Assembly: GCF_027744825.2 (NCBI RefSeq) | Contig: NC_071350.1 | Span: forward strand, 868,001-932,000 | Source: Synchiropus splendidus | Taxonomy: Eukaryota; Chordata; Actinopteri; Syngnathiformes; Callionymidae | Direction: 5' to 3' | DNA length: 64,000 bases | Shown here: positions 46,080-58,004 of the stretch, piece after piece | Layout of the letters: the number at the start of each line of letters is the position of its first letter | Position numbering within the stretch: position 1 is the first letter of the stretch | The notes under the pieces: generated by a model | Told to the model about the DNA's origin: nothing | What the model saw: only the letters and a program-made list of their open reading frames with translations | Database searches by the model: none | Translations under genes and position numbers: made by a program

Positions 46080-48680
46080 CATTGTGCCATAACTTTGCAG
46101 GGAAGCTTCAGAACATGAAATTTTCAACTCCCACTATGACAGACAGGGTCTTTGTAGTAGTTGCACATCAAATCTAAGCTGTCTGAAGTGTTTTTCGAAA
46201 GTTATCAACATTTTTATGTTTGGCGTTCCGGAACCCACCTTGTCTCAGCCTGAAAACGCGTTTTTTGCATTGTGCCATAACTTTGAAGGAAAGCTTCAGA
46301 ACATGAACGTTTCACCTCCCACTATAGCAGAAAGGGTCTTTCGAGTAGTTGCACATCAAATATAAGCTGTCTGATGTGTTTTTCCGAAGTTATCAACATT
46401 TTTATTTTTGGCGTTCCGGAAAACATCTTATCTCAGGCTGAAAACGCGTTTTCTGCATTGTGCCATAACTTTGAAGGAAAGCTTCAGAACTCGAAAGTTT
46501 CACCTACCACTATAGCAGAAATTGTCTTTCTAGTAGTTGCACATCAAATCTAAGCTGTCTGAAGTGGTTTTCCAAAGTTATCAACATTTTTAAGTTTGGC
46601 GTTCCGGAACCCACCTTTTTTCAGGCTGAAAACGCGTTTTCTGCATTGTGCCATAACTTTGCAGGGAAGCTTCAGAACATCAAATTTTCACCTCCCACTA
46701 TAGCAGAAAGGGTCTTTGTAGTAGTTGCACATCAAATCTAAGCTGTCTGGTGTTTTTCCAAAGTTATCAACATTTTGATGTTTCTCCTTCCTGAACCCAC
46801 CTTATATCAGGCTGAAAATGCGTTTTCGGCATTGTGCCATAACTTTGCAGGGAAGCATCAGAACATGAAATTTTCACCTCCCACTATAGCAGAAAGGGTC
46901 TTTCTAGTAGTTACACTTCAAATCTAAGCTGTCTGAAGTGTTTTTCGAAAGTTATCAACATTTTTATGTTTGGCGTTCCGGAATCGACCTTATCTCTGGC
47001 TGAAAACGCGTTTTCTGCATTGTGCCATAACTTTGCAGGGAAGCTTCAGAACATGAAATTTTCACCTCCCACTATAGCAGAAAGGGTCTTTCTAGTAGTT
47101 GCAAGTCAAATCTAAGCTGTCTGACGTGTTTTTCCAAAGTTAACAACATTTTTATGTTTGGCGTTCCGGAATCGACCTTATCTCAGGCTGAAAATGAGTT
47201 TAACGCACTGTTCCATAACTTTGCCGGGAAGCGTCCGAACATCGAATTTTCACAAACCACTATAGCAGAAAGGGTCTTTCTCGTAGTTGCAAATGAAATC
47301 TAAGCTGTCTGATGTGTTTTTCCGAAGTTATCAACATTTTTATGTTTTTCGTTCCGGAATCGACCTTATCTCAGGCTGAAAACGCGTTTTCGGAATTGTG
47401 TCATAGCTTTGCAGGGAAGCTTCAGAACATGAAGTTTTCACCTCCCACTATAGCAGAAAGGGTCTTTCTAGTATTTACACATCAAATCTTAGCTGTCTGA
47501 AGTGTTTTTCCAAAGTTATCAACATTTTTATGTTTGGCGTTACGGAACCCACCTTATCTCAGGCTGTGAGCGCGTTTTCTGCATTGTGCCATAACTTTGG
47601 AGGAAAGCTTCAGAACATGAAATTTTCAATTCCCATTATAGCAGAAAGGGTCTTTCTCGTACTTGCACTTCAAATCTAAACTGTCTGAAGTGTTTTTTGA
47701 AAGTTTTCAACATTTTTGTGTTTGGCGTTCCTGAATCTAACTTATTTCAGGCTGAAAACGCGTTTTCTGCAATGTGCCATAACTTTGCAGGGAAGCTTCT
47801 GAACATGAAATTTTCAACTCCCACTATAGCAGAATGGGTCTTTCTAGTAGTTGCACATCAAATCTAAGCTGTCTGAAGTGTTTTTCCAAAGTTATCAACA
47901 TTTTTACGTTTGGCATTCCGGAATCGACCTTATCTCAGGCTGAAAACGCATTTTCTGCATTGTGCCATAACTTTGCAGTATAGCGTCAGAACATGAAATT
48001 TTCACCTCCCACTATAGCAGAAAGGGTCTTTCTAGTAGTTGCACATCAAATCTAAGCTGTCTGAAGTGTTTTTCCAAAGTTATCAACATTTTTATGTTTG
48101 GCGTTCAGGAATCGACCTTATCTCAGGCTGAAAACACGATTTACGCATTCTGCCATAACTTTGCAGGGAATCTTCAGAACATGAAATTTACACCTCCCAC
48201 TATAGCAGAAATGGTCCTTCTAGTAGTTGCACATCAAATCTAAGCTGTCTGAAGTGTTTTTCCAAAGTTAGCAACATTTTTATGTTTGTCGTTCTGAAAT
48301 CAACCTCATCTCAGGCTGAAAACGAGTTTTACGCATTGTGCCAGAACTTTGCAGCGAAGCTTCAGAACATGAAATTTTCACCTCCCACTATAGCAGAAAG
48401 GGTCTTTCTCGTAGGTGCACATCAAATCTAAGCTGTCTGAAGTGTTTTTCGAAAGTTTTCAACATTTTTATGTTTGGTGTTCCTGAATCGACCTTATCTC
48501 AGGCTGAAAACGCGTTTTCTGCATTGTGCCATAACTTTGCAGGGAAGCTTCAGATCATGAAATGTTCATTTCCCACTATAGCAGAAAGGGTCTTTCTAGT
48601 AGTTGCACATCAAATCTAAGCTGTCTGAAGTGTTTTTCGAAAGTTTTCTACAGTTTTATGTTTGGTGTTCCTGAATCGAC
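46080..48680. repeat. Block copy 1 (partner about 52088-55250)
   Basis: Matches the later block through rare variants: ACTATGACAGACAGG, GAACATGAACGTTTC, TTTTTATTTTTGG with GGAAAACATC, GAACTCGAAAG, CTGTCTGGTGTTTTT (2-bp deletion), GATGTTTCTCC, GGAAGCGTCCGAACATCG, CTGTGAGCGCG and GCAGTATAGCGTC. Offsets run 6008, 6572, 6384 and 6572: steps of exactly +564, -188 and +188 bp. Confidence 0.87.
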
Positions 48681-48690
48681 CTTTTCTCAG

Positions 48691-49040
48691 GTTGAATACG
48701 TGTTTTCTTCATTGTGCCATAACTTTGCAGGGAATTTTCAGAACATGAAATTTTCACCTTCCACTATAGCATAAAGGGTCTCTCAAGTAGTTGCACATCA
48801 AATCTAAGCTGTCTAAAGAGTTTTTCCAAAGTTATCAACATTTTTATGTTTGGCGTTCCGTAATCAACCTTATCTCAGGCTGAAAACGCGTTTTCTGCAT
48901 TGTGCCATCACTTTGCAGGAAAGCTGCAGAATATGAAATTTTCACCTCCCACTATAGCAGAAAGGGTCTTTCGAGTAGTTGCACAACAAATCTAAGCTGT
49001 CTGAAGTGTTTTTCGAAAGTTATCAACATTTTTATGTTTG
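48691..49040. repeat. Short block shared with 51692-52041
   Basis: GGTTGAATACGTG, TTTTCTTCATTG, GGGAATTTTCAG, ATAGCATAAAGGGTCTCTC, GTCTAAAGAG and GAAAGCTGCAGAATATG occur in both at an offset of 3001 bp. That is 16 monomers minus 7 bp, and a monomer lacking 7 bp lies between the copies at about 49060. Confidence 0.8.
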
Positions 49041-49044
49041 GCGT

Positions 49045-49085
49045 TCCGGAACACACCTTATTGAAAACGCCTTTTCTGCATTGTG
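49045..49085. repeat. 7-bp-deleted monomer (third occurrence)
   Basis: CCTTATTGAAAACGC lacks seven bases of the usual CCTTATCTCAGGCTGAAAACGC. The same deletion occurs at about 31-43 and 8848-8860. The same neighbour monomer (GAAAGCTGCAGAATATG) precedes it here and at 8.7 kb, so these are copies of one event, not repeated loss. Confidence 0.8.
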
Positions 49086-52000
49086 CCATACCTTTGCAGG
49101 GAAACTTCAGAACATGAAATTTTCTCCTCCCACTATAGCAGAAAGGGTCTTTCTAGTAGTTGCACATCAAATCTAAGCTGTTTGAAGTGTTTTTCCAAAG
49201 TTAGCAACATTTTTATGTTTTGCCGTTCTGAAATCGACCTTATCTCAGGCTGAAAACGTGTTTTACGCATTGTGCCATAACTTTGCAGGGAAGCTTCAGA
49301 ACATGAAATTTTCACTACCCACTATAGCAGAAAGGGTCTTTCTTGTAGTTACACATCAAATCTAAGCTGTCTGAAGTGTTTTTCAAAAGTTATCAACATT
49401 TTTATGTTTGGCGTTCCGGAATCGATCTTATCTCGGGCTGAATACGCGTTTTCTTCATTGTGCCATAACTTTGCCGGGAATTTTCAGAATATGAAATTTT
49501 CACCTTCCACTATAGCATAAAGGGTCTCTCGAGTAGTTGCACATCAAATCTTAGCTGTCTGAAGTGTTTTTCGGAAGTTATCAACATTTTTATGTTTGGC
49601 GTTCCGGAATCGACCTTATGTGAGGCTGAAAACGCGTTTTCTGCATTGTGCCATAACTTTGCAGGGAAGCTTCAGAACAAACAAATTTCACCTCCCACTA
49701 TAGCAGAAAGGGTCTTTCTAGTAGTTGCACATCAAATCTAAGCTGTCTGAAGTGTTTTTCCGAAGTTATTAAGATTTTTATGTTTGGCGTTCCGGAATTG
49801 ACCTTATGTGAGGCTGAAAACGCGTTTTCTGCATTGTGACATAACTTTGCAGGGAAGCTTCAGAACATGAAATTTTCACCTCCCACGATAGCAGAAAGGG
49901 TCTTTCTAGTAGTTGCACATCAAATCTAAGCTGTCTAAAGAGTTTTTCCAAAGTTATCAATATTTTTATGTTTGGCGTTCCGGAATCGACCTTATCTCAG
50001 GCTGAAAACGCGTTTCCTGCATTGTGGCATAACTTTGCAGGGAAGCTTCAGAACATCGAATTTTCACTTCCACAATGGCAGAAATGGTCTTTCTAGTAGT
50101 TGCACATCAAATCTAAGCTGTCTGAAGTGTTTTTCCAGAATTATGAACCTTTTTATGTTTGGCGTTCCGGTATCGACCTTATCTCAGGCTGAAAACGCAT
50201 TTTACGCATTGTGCCATAACTTTGCAGGAAAGCTTCAGAACATGAAATTTTCACCTCCCACTGTAGCAGAAAGGGTCTTTCTAGTAGTTGCACATCAAAT
50301 CTAAGCTGTCTGAAGTGTTTTTCCATAGTTATCATCATTTTTATGTTTGGCGTTCCGGAACCGACTTTATCTCAGGCTGAAAACCTTTTTTTCTGCATTG
50401 TGCCATAACTTTGCAAGGAAGCTTCAGAACATGAAATTTTAAACTTCCACTATAGCAGAAAGGGTCTTTCTAAGAGTTGCTCATCAAGTCTAAGCTGTCT
50501 GAAGTGTTTTTCCAAAGTTTTCAACATTTTTATGATTGGCGTTCGGGAAACCACCTTATCTCAAGCTGAAAACGCTTTTTCTGCATTGTGCCATAACTTT
50601 GCAGGAAACTTCAGAATAAGAAATTTTAACCACCCCCTGTTGCAGAAAGGGTCTGTCTTGGTGTTGCACATCAAATCGAAGCTGTCTGAAGTGTTTTTCC
50701 AAAGTTATCAACATTTTTATGTTTGGCGTTCCGGAATCGACCTTATCTCAGGCTAAAAACGTGTTTTCTGCTTTGTGCCAAAACTTTGCAGGGAAGCTTC
50801 AGAACATGACATTTTCACCTCCCACTATAACAGACAGGGTCTATCTAGTAATTGCACATCAAATCTAAGTTGTCTGAAGTGTTTTTCGAAAGCTATCAAC
50901 ATTTTTATGTTTGACGTTCCGGAATCGACCTTATCTCAGGCTGAAAACGGATTTTACGCATTGTGCCATAACTTTGCAGGAAAGCTTCAGAACATGAAAT
51001 TTTCACCTCCCACTGTAGCAGAAAGGGTCTTTCTAGTACTTGTACATCAAATCTAAGCTGTCTGAAGTGTCTTTCCGAAGTTATCAACATTTTTACGTTT
51101 GGCGTTCCGGAATTGACCTTATGTGAGGCTGAAAACGCGTTTTCTGTATTGTGACATAACTTTGCAGGGAAGCTTCAGAACATGAAATTTTAACCTCCCA
51201 CTATAGCAGAAAGGGTCTTTCTAGTAGTTGAACATCAAATCGAAGCTGTTTGAATTGCTTTTCCAAAGTTATCAACACTTTCATGTTTGGTGTTCCGGAA
51301 TCAACCTTATCTCAGGCTGAAAACGCGTTTTACGCATTGTGCCATAACTTTGCAGGAAAGCTTCTGAACATGAAAATTTCAACTCCCACTATAGCAGAAA
51401 GGGTCTTTCTAGTAGTTGTACATCAAATCTAAGCTGTCTAAAGAGTTTTTCCAAAGTCATCAACATTTTTATGTTTGCCGTTCTGAAATCGACCTTATCT
51501 CAGTCTGAAAACGTGTTTTTTGCATTGTGCCATAACTTTGCAGGGATGCCACAGAACATGAAATTTTCACTACCCACTATAGCAGAAAGGGTCTTTCCTA
51601 TAGTTGCACATCAAATCTAAGCTGTCTGAAGTGTTTTTCGAAAGTTTTCAACATTTTTATGTTTGGCGTTCCGGAACCCATCTTATCTCAGGTTGAATAC
51701 GTGTTTTCTTCATTGTGCCATAACTTTGCAGGGAATTTTCAGAACATGAAATTTTCACCTTCCACTATAGCATAAAGGGTCTCTCAAGTAGTTGCACATC
51801 AAATCTAAGCTGTCTAAAGAGTTTTTCCAAAGTTATCAACATTTTTATGTTTGGCGTTCCGTAATCAACCTTATATCAGGCTCAAAACGCGTTTTCTGCA
51901 TTGTGCCATCACTTTGCAGGAAAGCTGCAGAATATGAAATTTTCACCTCCCACTATAGCAGAAAGGGTCTTTCGAGTAGTTGCACAACAAATCTAAGCTG

Positions 52001-53357
52001 TCTGAAGTGTTTTTCGAAAGTTATCAACATTTTTATGTTTGGCGTTCCGGAACCCACCTTATCTCAGGCTGAAAACGCGTTTTCTGCATTGTGCCATAAC
52101 TTTGCAGGGAAGCTTCAGAACATGAAATTTTCAACTCCCACTATGACAGACAGGGTCTTTGTAGTAGTTGCACATCAAATCTAAGCTGTCTGAAGTGTTT
52201 TTCGAAAGTTATCAACATTTTTATGTTTGGCGTTCCGGAACCCACCTTGTCTCAGGCTGAAAACGCGTTTTTTGCATTGTGCCATAACTTTGAAGGAAAG
52301 CTTCAGAACATGAAAGTTTCACCTCCCACTATAGCAGTAAGGGTCTTTCCAGTAGTTACACATCAAATGTAAGCTCTCTGAAGTGTTCTTCCAAAGTTAT
52401 CAACATTTTTATGTTTGGCGTTCCGAAACCCACATTATCTCAGGCTGTAAACGCGTTTTCTGCTTTGTGCCATAACTTTGATGGGAATCTTCAGAACATG
52501 AAATTTCCACCTCCCACTATAGCAGAAAGGGTCTTTCTAGTAGTTGCACATCAAATCTAAGCTGTCTGAAATGTTTTTTCCAAAGTTATCAACATTTTTA
52601 TGTTTGACGTTTCGGAACCCACCTTATCTCAGGCTGAAAACGCGTTTTCTGCATTGTTCCTCAACTTTGCAGGGAAGCTTAAAAACATGAAATTTTCAAC
52701 TCCCACTATAACAGACAGGGTCCTTGTAGTAGTTGCACATCAAATCCAAGCTGTCTCAAGTGTTTTTCCAAAGTTATCAACATTTTTATGTTTGGCGTTC
52801 CGGAACCCACCTTATCTCAGGCTGAAAACGCATTTTCTGCATTGTGCCATAACTTTGAAGGAAAGCTTCAGAACATGAACGTTTCACCTCCCACTATAGC
52901 AGAAAGGGTCTTTCGAGTAGTTGCACATCAAATATAAGCTGTCTGATGTGTTTTTCCAAAGTTATCAACATTTTTATTTTTGGCGTTCCGGAAAACATCT
53001 TATCTCGGGCTGAAAACGCGTTTTCTGCATTGTGCCATAACTTTGAAGGAAAGCTTCAGAACTCGAAAGTTTCACCTACCACTATAGCAGAAATTGTCTT
53101 TCTAGTAGTTGCACATCAAATCTAAGCTGTCTGGTGTTTTTCCAAAGTTATCAACATTTTGATGTTTCTCCTTCCTGAACCCACCTTATATCAGGCTGAA
53201 AATGCGTTTTCTGCATTGTGCCATAACTTTGCAGGGAAGCATCAGAACATGAAATTTTCGCCTCCCACTATAGCAGAAAGGGTCTTTCTAGTAGTTACAC
53301 TTCAAATCTAAGCTGTCTGAAGTGTTTTTCGAAAGTTATCAACATTTTTATGTTTGG

Positions 53358-53394
53358 CGTTCCGGAATCGACCTTATCTCAGGCTGAAAACGCG
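53358..53394. other. CpG-bearing segment of the reference monomer
   Basis: All five CpGs of the common monomer fall in these 37 bp: GGCG, TCCGG, ATCGA and the double ACGCGT. The other 151 bp of the common form have none. Many array copies carry TG or CA at these positions, such as GGTGTTCC, AATCAACC, AAAACACG, AAAATGCG and AAAACGTG. That is the change expected from deamination of methylated CpG. Confidence 0.85.
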
Positions 53395-53399
53395 TTTTC
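53386..53399. other. 14-bp perfect palindrome in the reference monomer
   Basis: GAAAACGCGTTTTC equals its own reverse complement and contains an MluI site (ACGCGT). It recurs in the many monomers that read GCGTTTTCTGC. Monomers reading GCGTTTTACGC keep the inner 12 bp, and those reading GCGTTTCCTGC or GCGTTTCACGC lose part of the right arm. It lies 29 bp, centre to centre, from the TTCCGGAA palindrome and 35 bp from the GAAGCTTC palindrome. A role in protein binding or cruciform formation is possible but only inferred. Confidence 0.85.
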
Positions 53400-54829
53400 T
53401 GCATTGTGTCATAACTTTGCAGGGAAGCTTCAGAACATGAAATTTTCACCTCCCACTATAGCAGAAAGGGTCTTTCTAGTAGTTACAAGTCAAATCTAAG
53501 CTGTCTGACGTGTTTTTCCAAAGTTAACAACATTTTTATGTTTGGCGTTCCGGAATCGACCTTATCTCAGGCTGAAAATGCGTTTAACGCACTGTTCCAT
53601 AACTTTGCCGGGAAGCGTCCGAACATCGAATTTTCACAAAACACTATAGCAGAAAGGGTCTTTCTCGTAGTTGCAAAGGAAATCTAAGCTGTCTGATGTG
53701 TTTTTCCGAAGTTATCAACATTTTTATGTTTTTCGTTCCGGAATCGACCTTATCTCAGGCTGAAAACGCGTTTTCGGAATTGTGTCATAGCTTTGCAGGG
53801 AAGCTTCAGAACATGAAGTTTTCACCTCCCACTATAGCAGAAAGGGTCTTTCTCGTATTTACACATCAAATCTTAGCTGTCTGAAGTGTTTTTCCAAAGT
53901 TATCAACATTTTTATGTTTGGCGTTACGGAACCCACCTTATCTCAGGCTGTGAGCGCGTTTTCTGCATTGTGCCATAACTTTGGAGGAAAGCTTCAGAAC
54001 ATGAAATTTTCAATTCCCATTATAGCAGAAAGGGTCTTTCTCGTACTTGCACTTCAAATCTAAACTGTCTGAAGTGTTTTTTGAAAGTTTTCAACATTTT
54101 TGTGTTTGGCGTTCCTGAATCTAACTTATTTCAGGCTGAAAACGCGTTTTCTGCAATGTGCCATAACTTTGCAGGGAAGCATCTGAACATGAAATTTTCA
54201 ACTCCCACTATAGCAGAATGGGTCTTTCTAGTAGTTGCACATCAAATCTAAGCTGTCTGAAGTGTTTTTCCAAAGTTATCAACATTTTTACGTTTGGCAT
54301 TCCGGAATCGACCTTATCTCAGGCTGAAAACGCATTTTCTGCATTGTGCCATAACTTTGCAATATAGCGTCAGAACATGAAATTTTCACCTCCCACTATA
54401 GCAGAATGGGTCTTTCTAGTAGTTGCACATCAAATCTAAGCTGTCTGAAGTGTTTTTCCAAAGTAATCAACATTTTTACGTTTGGCATTCCGGAATCGAC
54501 CTTATCTCAGGCTGAAAACGCATTTTCTGCATTGTGCCATAACTTTGCAGTATAGCGTCAGAACATGAAATTTTCACCTCCCACTATAGCAGAAAGGGTC
54601 TTTCTAGTAGTTGCACATCAAATCTAAGCTGTCTGAAGTGTTTTTCCAAAGTTATCAACATTTTTATGTTTGGCGTTCAGGAATCGACCTTATCTCAGGC
54701 TGAAAACACGATTTACGCATTCTGCCATAACTTTGCAGGGAATCTTCAGAACATGAAATTTACACCTCCCACTATAGCAGAAATGGTCCTTCTTGTAGTT
54801 GCACATCAAATCTAAGCTGTCTGAAGTGT

Positions 54830-55960
54830 TTTTCCAAAGTTGGCAACATTTTTATGTTTGTCGTTCTGAAATCAACCTCATCTCAGGCTGAAAACGAGTT
54901 TTACGCATTGTGCCAGAACTTTGCAGCGAAGCTTCAGAACATGAAATTTTCACCTCCCACTATAGCAGAAAGGGTCTTTCTCGTAGTTGCAAATCAAATC
55001 TAAGCTGTCTGAAGTGTTTTTCGAAAGTTTTCAACATTTTTATGTTTGGTGTTCCTGAATCGACCTTATCTCAGGCTGAAAACGCGTTTTCTGCATTGTG
55101 CCATAACTTTGCAGGGAAGCTTCAGATCATGAAATGTTCATTTCCCACTACAGCAGAAAGGGTCTTTCTAGTAGTTGCACATCAAATCTAAGCTGTCTGA
55201 AGTGTTTTTCGAAAGTTTTCAACAGTTTTATATTTGGTGTTCCTGAATCGACCTTTTCTCAGGCTGAAAACGCCTTTTCTGAATTGTGCCATAACTTTGC
55301 AGGGAAGCTTCAGAACATGACATTTTCACCTCCCACTATAGCATAACGGGTCTCTCTGGTAGTTGCAAATCAAATCTAAGCTGTCTGAAGTGTTTTTCCA
55401 GAATTATGAACCTTTTTATGTTTGGCGTTCCGGAATCGACCTTATCTCTGGCTGAAAACGCGTTTTGCGCATTGTGCCATAACTTTGCAGGAAAGCTTCA
55501 GAACATGATATTTTCACCTCCCACTATAGCAGAAAGGGTCTTTCTAGTACTTGTACATCAAATCCTAGCTGTCTGAAGTGTTTTTCCGAAGTTATGAACA
55601 TTTTTATGTTTGGCGTTCCGGAATTGACCTTATGTGAGGCTGAAAACGCGTTTTCTGCATTGTGACATAACTTTGCAGGGAAGCTTCAGAACATGAACTT
55701 TTAACCTCCCACTATAGCAGAAAGGGTCTTTCTAGTAGTTGCACATCAAATCTAAGCAGTACGAAGTGTTTTTCCAAAGTTATCAACATTTTTATGTTTG
55801 GCGTTCCGGAATCGACCTTATCTCAGGCTGAAAACGCGTTTCCTGCATTGTCGCATAACTTTGCAGGGAAGCTTCAGAACATCGAATTTTCACCTCCCAC
55901 AATGGCAGAAATGGTCTGTCTAGTAGTTGCACATCAAATCTAAGCTGTCTGAAGTGTTTT
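54830..55960. repeat. Block copy 1 (partner about 56522-57651)
   Basis: Offset 1692 bp (nine monomers), changing to 1691 after a one-base loss (CTCTCTGGTAG versus CTCTCTGTAG near 57050). Inside it, the CCAGAATTATGAACC monomer group at 55398 is repeated at 55962, three monomers on. Confidence 0.83.
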
Positions 55961-56689
55961 TCCAGAATTATGAACCTTTTTATGTTTGGCGTTCCGGAAT
56001 CGACCTTATCTCTGGCTGAAAACGCGTTTTGCGCATTGTGCCATAACTTTGCAGGAAAGCTTCAGAACATGATATTTTCACCTCCCACTATAGCAGAAAG
56101 GGTCTTTCTAGTACTTGTACATCAAATCCTAGCTGTCTGAAGTGTTTTTCCGAAGTTATGAACATTTTTATGTTTGGCGTTCCCGAATTGACCTTATCTC
56201 AGGCTGAAAACGCGTTTCCTGCATTGTCGCATAACTTTGCAGGGAAGCTTCAGAACATCGAATTTTCACCTCCCACAATGGCAGAAATGGTCTGTCTAGT
56301 AGTTGCACATCAAATCTAAGCTGTCTGAAGTGTTTTTCCAGAATTATGAACATTTTTATGTTTGGCGTTCCGGAATCGACCTTATCACAGGCTGAAAACG
56401 CGTTTTACGCATTGTGCCATAACTTTGGTGCGAAGCTTCAGATCATCGAATATTTACCACCCACTATATCAGAAAGGGTCTTTCTAGTAGTTGCACATCA
56501 AATCTAAGCTGTCTGAAGTGTTTTTACAAAGTTAGCAACATTTTTATGTTTGTCGTTCTGAAATCAACCTCATCTCAGGCTGAAAACGAGTTTTACGCAT
56601 TGTGCCAGAACTTTGCAGCGAAGCTTCAGAACATGAAATTTTCACCTACCACTATAGCAGAAAGGGTCTTTCTCGTAGTTGCACATCAA

Positions 56690-57803
56690 ATCTAAGCTGT
56701 CTGAAGTGTTTTTCGAAAGTTTTCAACATTTTTATGTTTGGTGTTCCTGAATCGACCTTATCTCAGGCTGAAAACGCGTTTTCTGCATTGTGCCATAACT
56801 TTGCAGGGAAGCTTCAGATCATGAAATGTTCATTTCCCACTACAGCAGAAAGGGTCTTTCTAGTAGTTGCACATCAAATCTAAGCTGTCTGAAGTGTTTT
56901 TCGAAAGTTTTCAACAGTTTTATGTTTGGTGTTCCTGAATCGACCTTTTCTCAGGCTGAAAACGCGTTTTCTGAATTGTGCCATAACTTTGCAGGGAAGC
57001 TTCAGAACATGACATTTTCACCTCCCACTATAGCATAACGGGTCTCTCTGTAGTTGCAAATCAAATCTAAGCTGTCTGAAGTGTTTTTCCAGAATTATGA
57101 ACCTTTTTATGTTTGGCGTTCCGGAATCGACCTTATCTCTGGCTGAAAACGCGTTTTGCGCATTGTGCCATAACTTTGCAGGAAAGCTTCAGAACATGAT
57201 ATTTTCACCTCCCACTATAGCAGAAAGGGTCTTTCTAGTACTTGTACATCAAATCCTAGCTGTCTGAAGTGTTTTTCCGAAGTTATGAACATTTTTATGT
57301 TTGGCGTTCCGGAATTGACCTTATGTGAGGCTGAAAACGCGTTTTCTGCATTGTGACATAACTTTGCAGGGAAGCTTCAGAACATGAACTTTTAACCTCC
57401 CACTATAGCAGAAAGGGTCTTTCTAGTAGTTGCACATCAAATCTAAGCGGTACGAAGTGTTTTTCCAAAGTTATCAACATTTTTATGTTTGGCGTTCCGG
57501 AATCGACCTTATCTCAGGCTGAAAACGCGTTTCCTGCATTATCGCATAACTTTGCAGGGAAGCTTCAGAACATCGAATTTTCACCTCCCACAATGGCAGA
57601 AATGGTCTGTCTAGTAGTTGCACACCAAATCTAAGCTGTCTGAAGTGTTTTTCCAGAATTATGAACATTTTTATGTTTGGCGTTCCGGAATCGACCTTAT
57701 CACAGGCTGAAAACGCGTTTTACGCATTGTGCCATAACTTTGGTGCGAAGCTTCAGATCATCGAATATTTACCACCCACTATATCAGAAAGGGTCTTTCT
57801 AGT
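56690..57803. repeat. Recent block duplication, copy 1 (partner 62887-64000)
   Basis: About 1.1 kb matches the window's final segment at an offset of 6197 bp with very few differences (GAAGTGTTTTT versus GAAGTCTTTTT at the edge; TTATCGCAT versus TTGTCGCAT). Private variants CTCTCTGTAGTTGC, TAAGCGGTACG and GCACACCAAATC are shared, so these two copies are closer to each other than to the copies at 55.3 and 61.7 kb. Confidence 0.88.
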
Positions 57804-58004
57804 AGTTGCACATCAAATCTAAGCTGTTTGAATTGTTTTTCCAAAGTTATCAACATTTTTATGTTTGGCGTTCTGGTACCCACCTTATCTCAGGCTGAAA
57901 ACGCGTTTTCTGCATTGTGCCATAACTTTGCAGGGAAGCTTCAGAACATGAAATTTCTACATCCCACTATAGCAGAAAGGGTCTTTCTAGTAGTTGCACA
58001 TCAA

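Larger units (their letters stand above)
53320..53507. repeat. Representative satellite monomer (reference unit)
   Basis: This copy is close to the common form and is 188 bp long, counted from AAGTGTTTTT to GCTGTCTG. The common form has 76 G or C in 188 bases (40%). Landmarks in monomer coordinates: inverted-repeat arm CAAAGTTAT 12-20, palindrome TTCCGGAA 41-48, palindrome GAAAACGCGTTTTC 67-80, second arm ATAACTTTG 92-100, HindIII palindrome GAAGCTTC 105-112. All five CpGs lie at 39-75. This copy differs from the common form at only a few sites, for example CGAAAG for CCAAAG, GTGTCATAAC for GTGCCATAAC, and TTACAAGTC for TTGCACATC. Confidence 0.93.
52088..55250. repeat. Block copy 2 (partner about 46080-48680)
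   Basis: Second copy of the 46-48.7 kb block. It has three extra monomers near 52.2-52.8 kb, lacks one present near 46.56-46.74 kb, and has one extra GCAATATAGCGTC / GCAGTATAGCGTC monomer near 54.33-54.54 kb. The partner's tail continues into the block that follows. Confidence 0.85.

Noticed and set aside
53320..53507. CENP-B box or pJ-alpha-like motif in the monomer
   Set aside because: No match to the TTCG....A..CGGG core on either strand. TTTTCACC...TATAG recalls the alpha-satellite pJ-alpha motif only in part, with different spacing.
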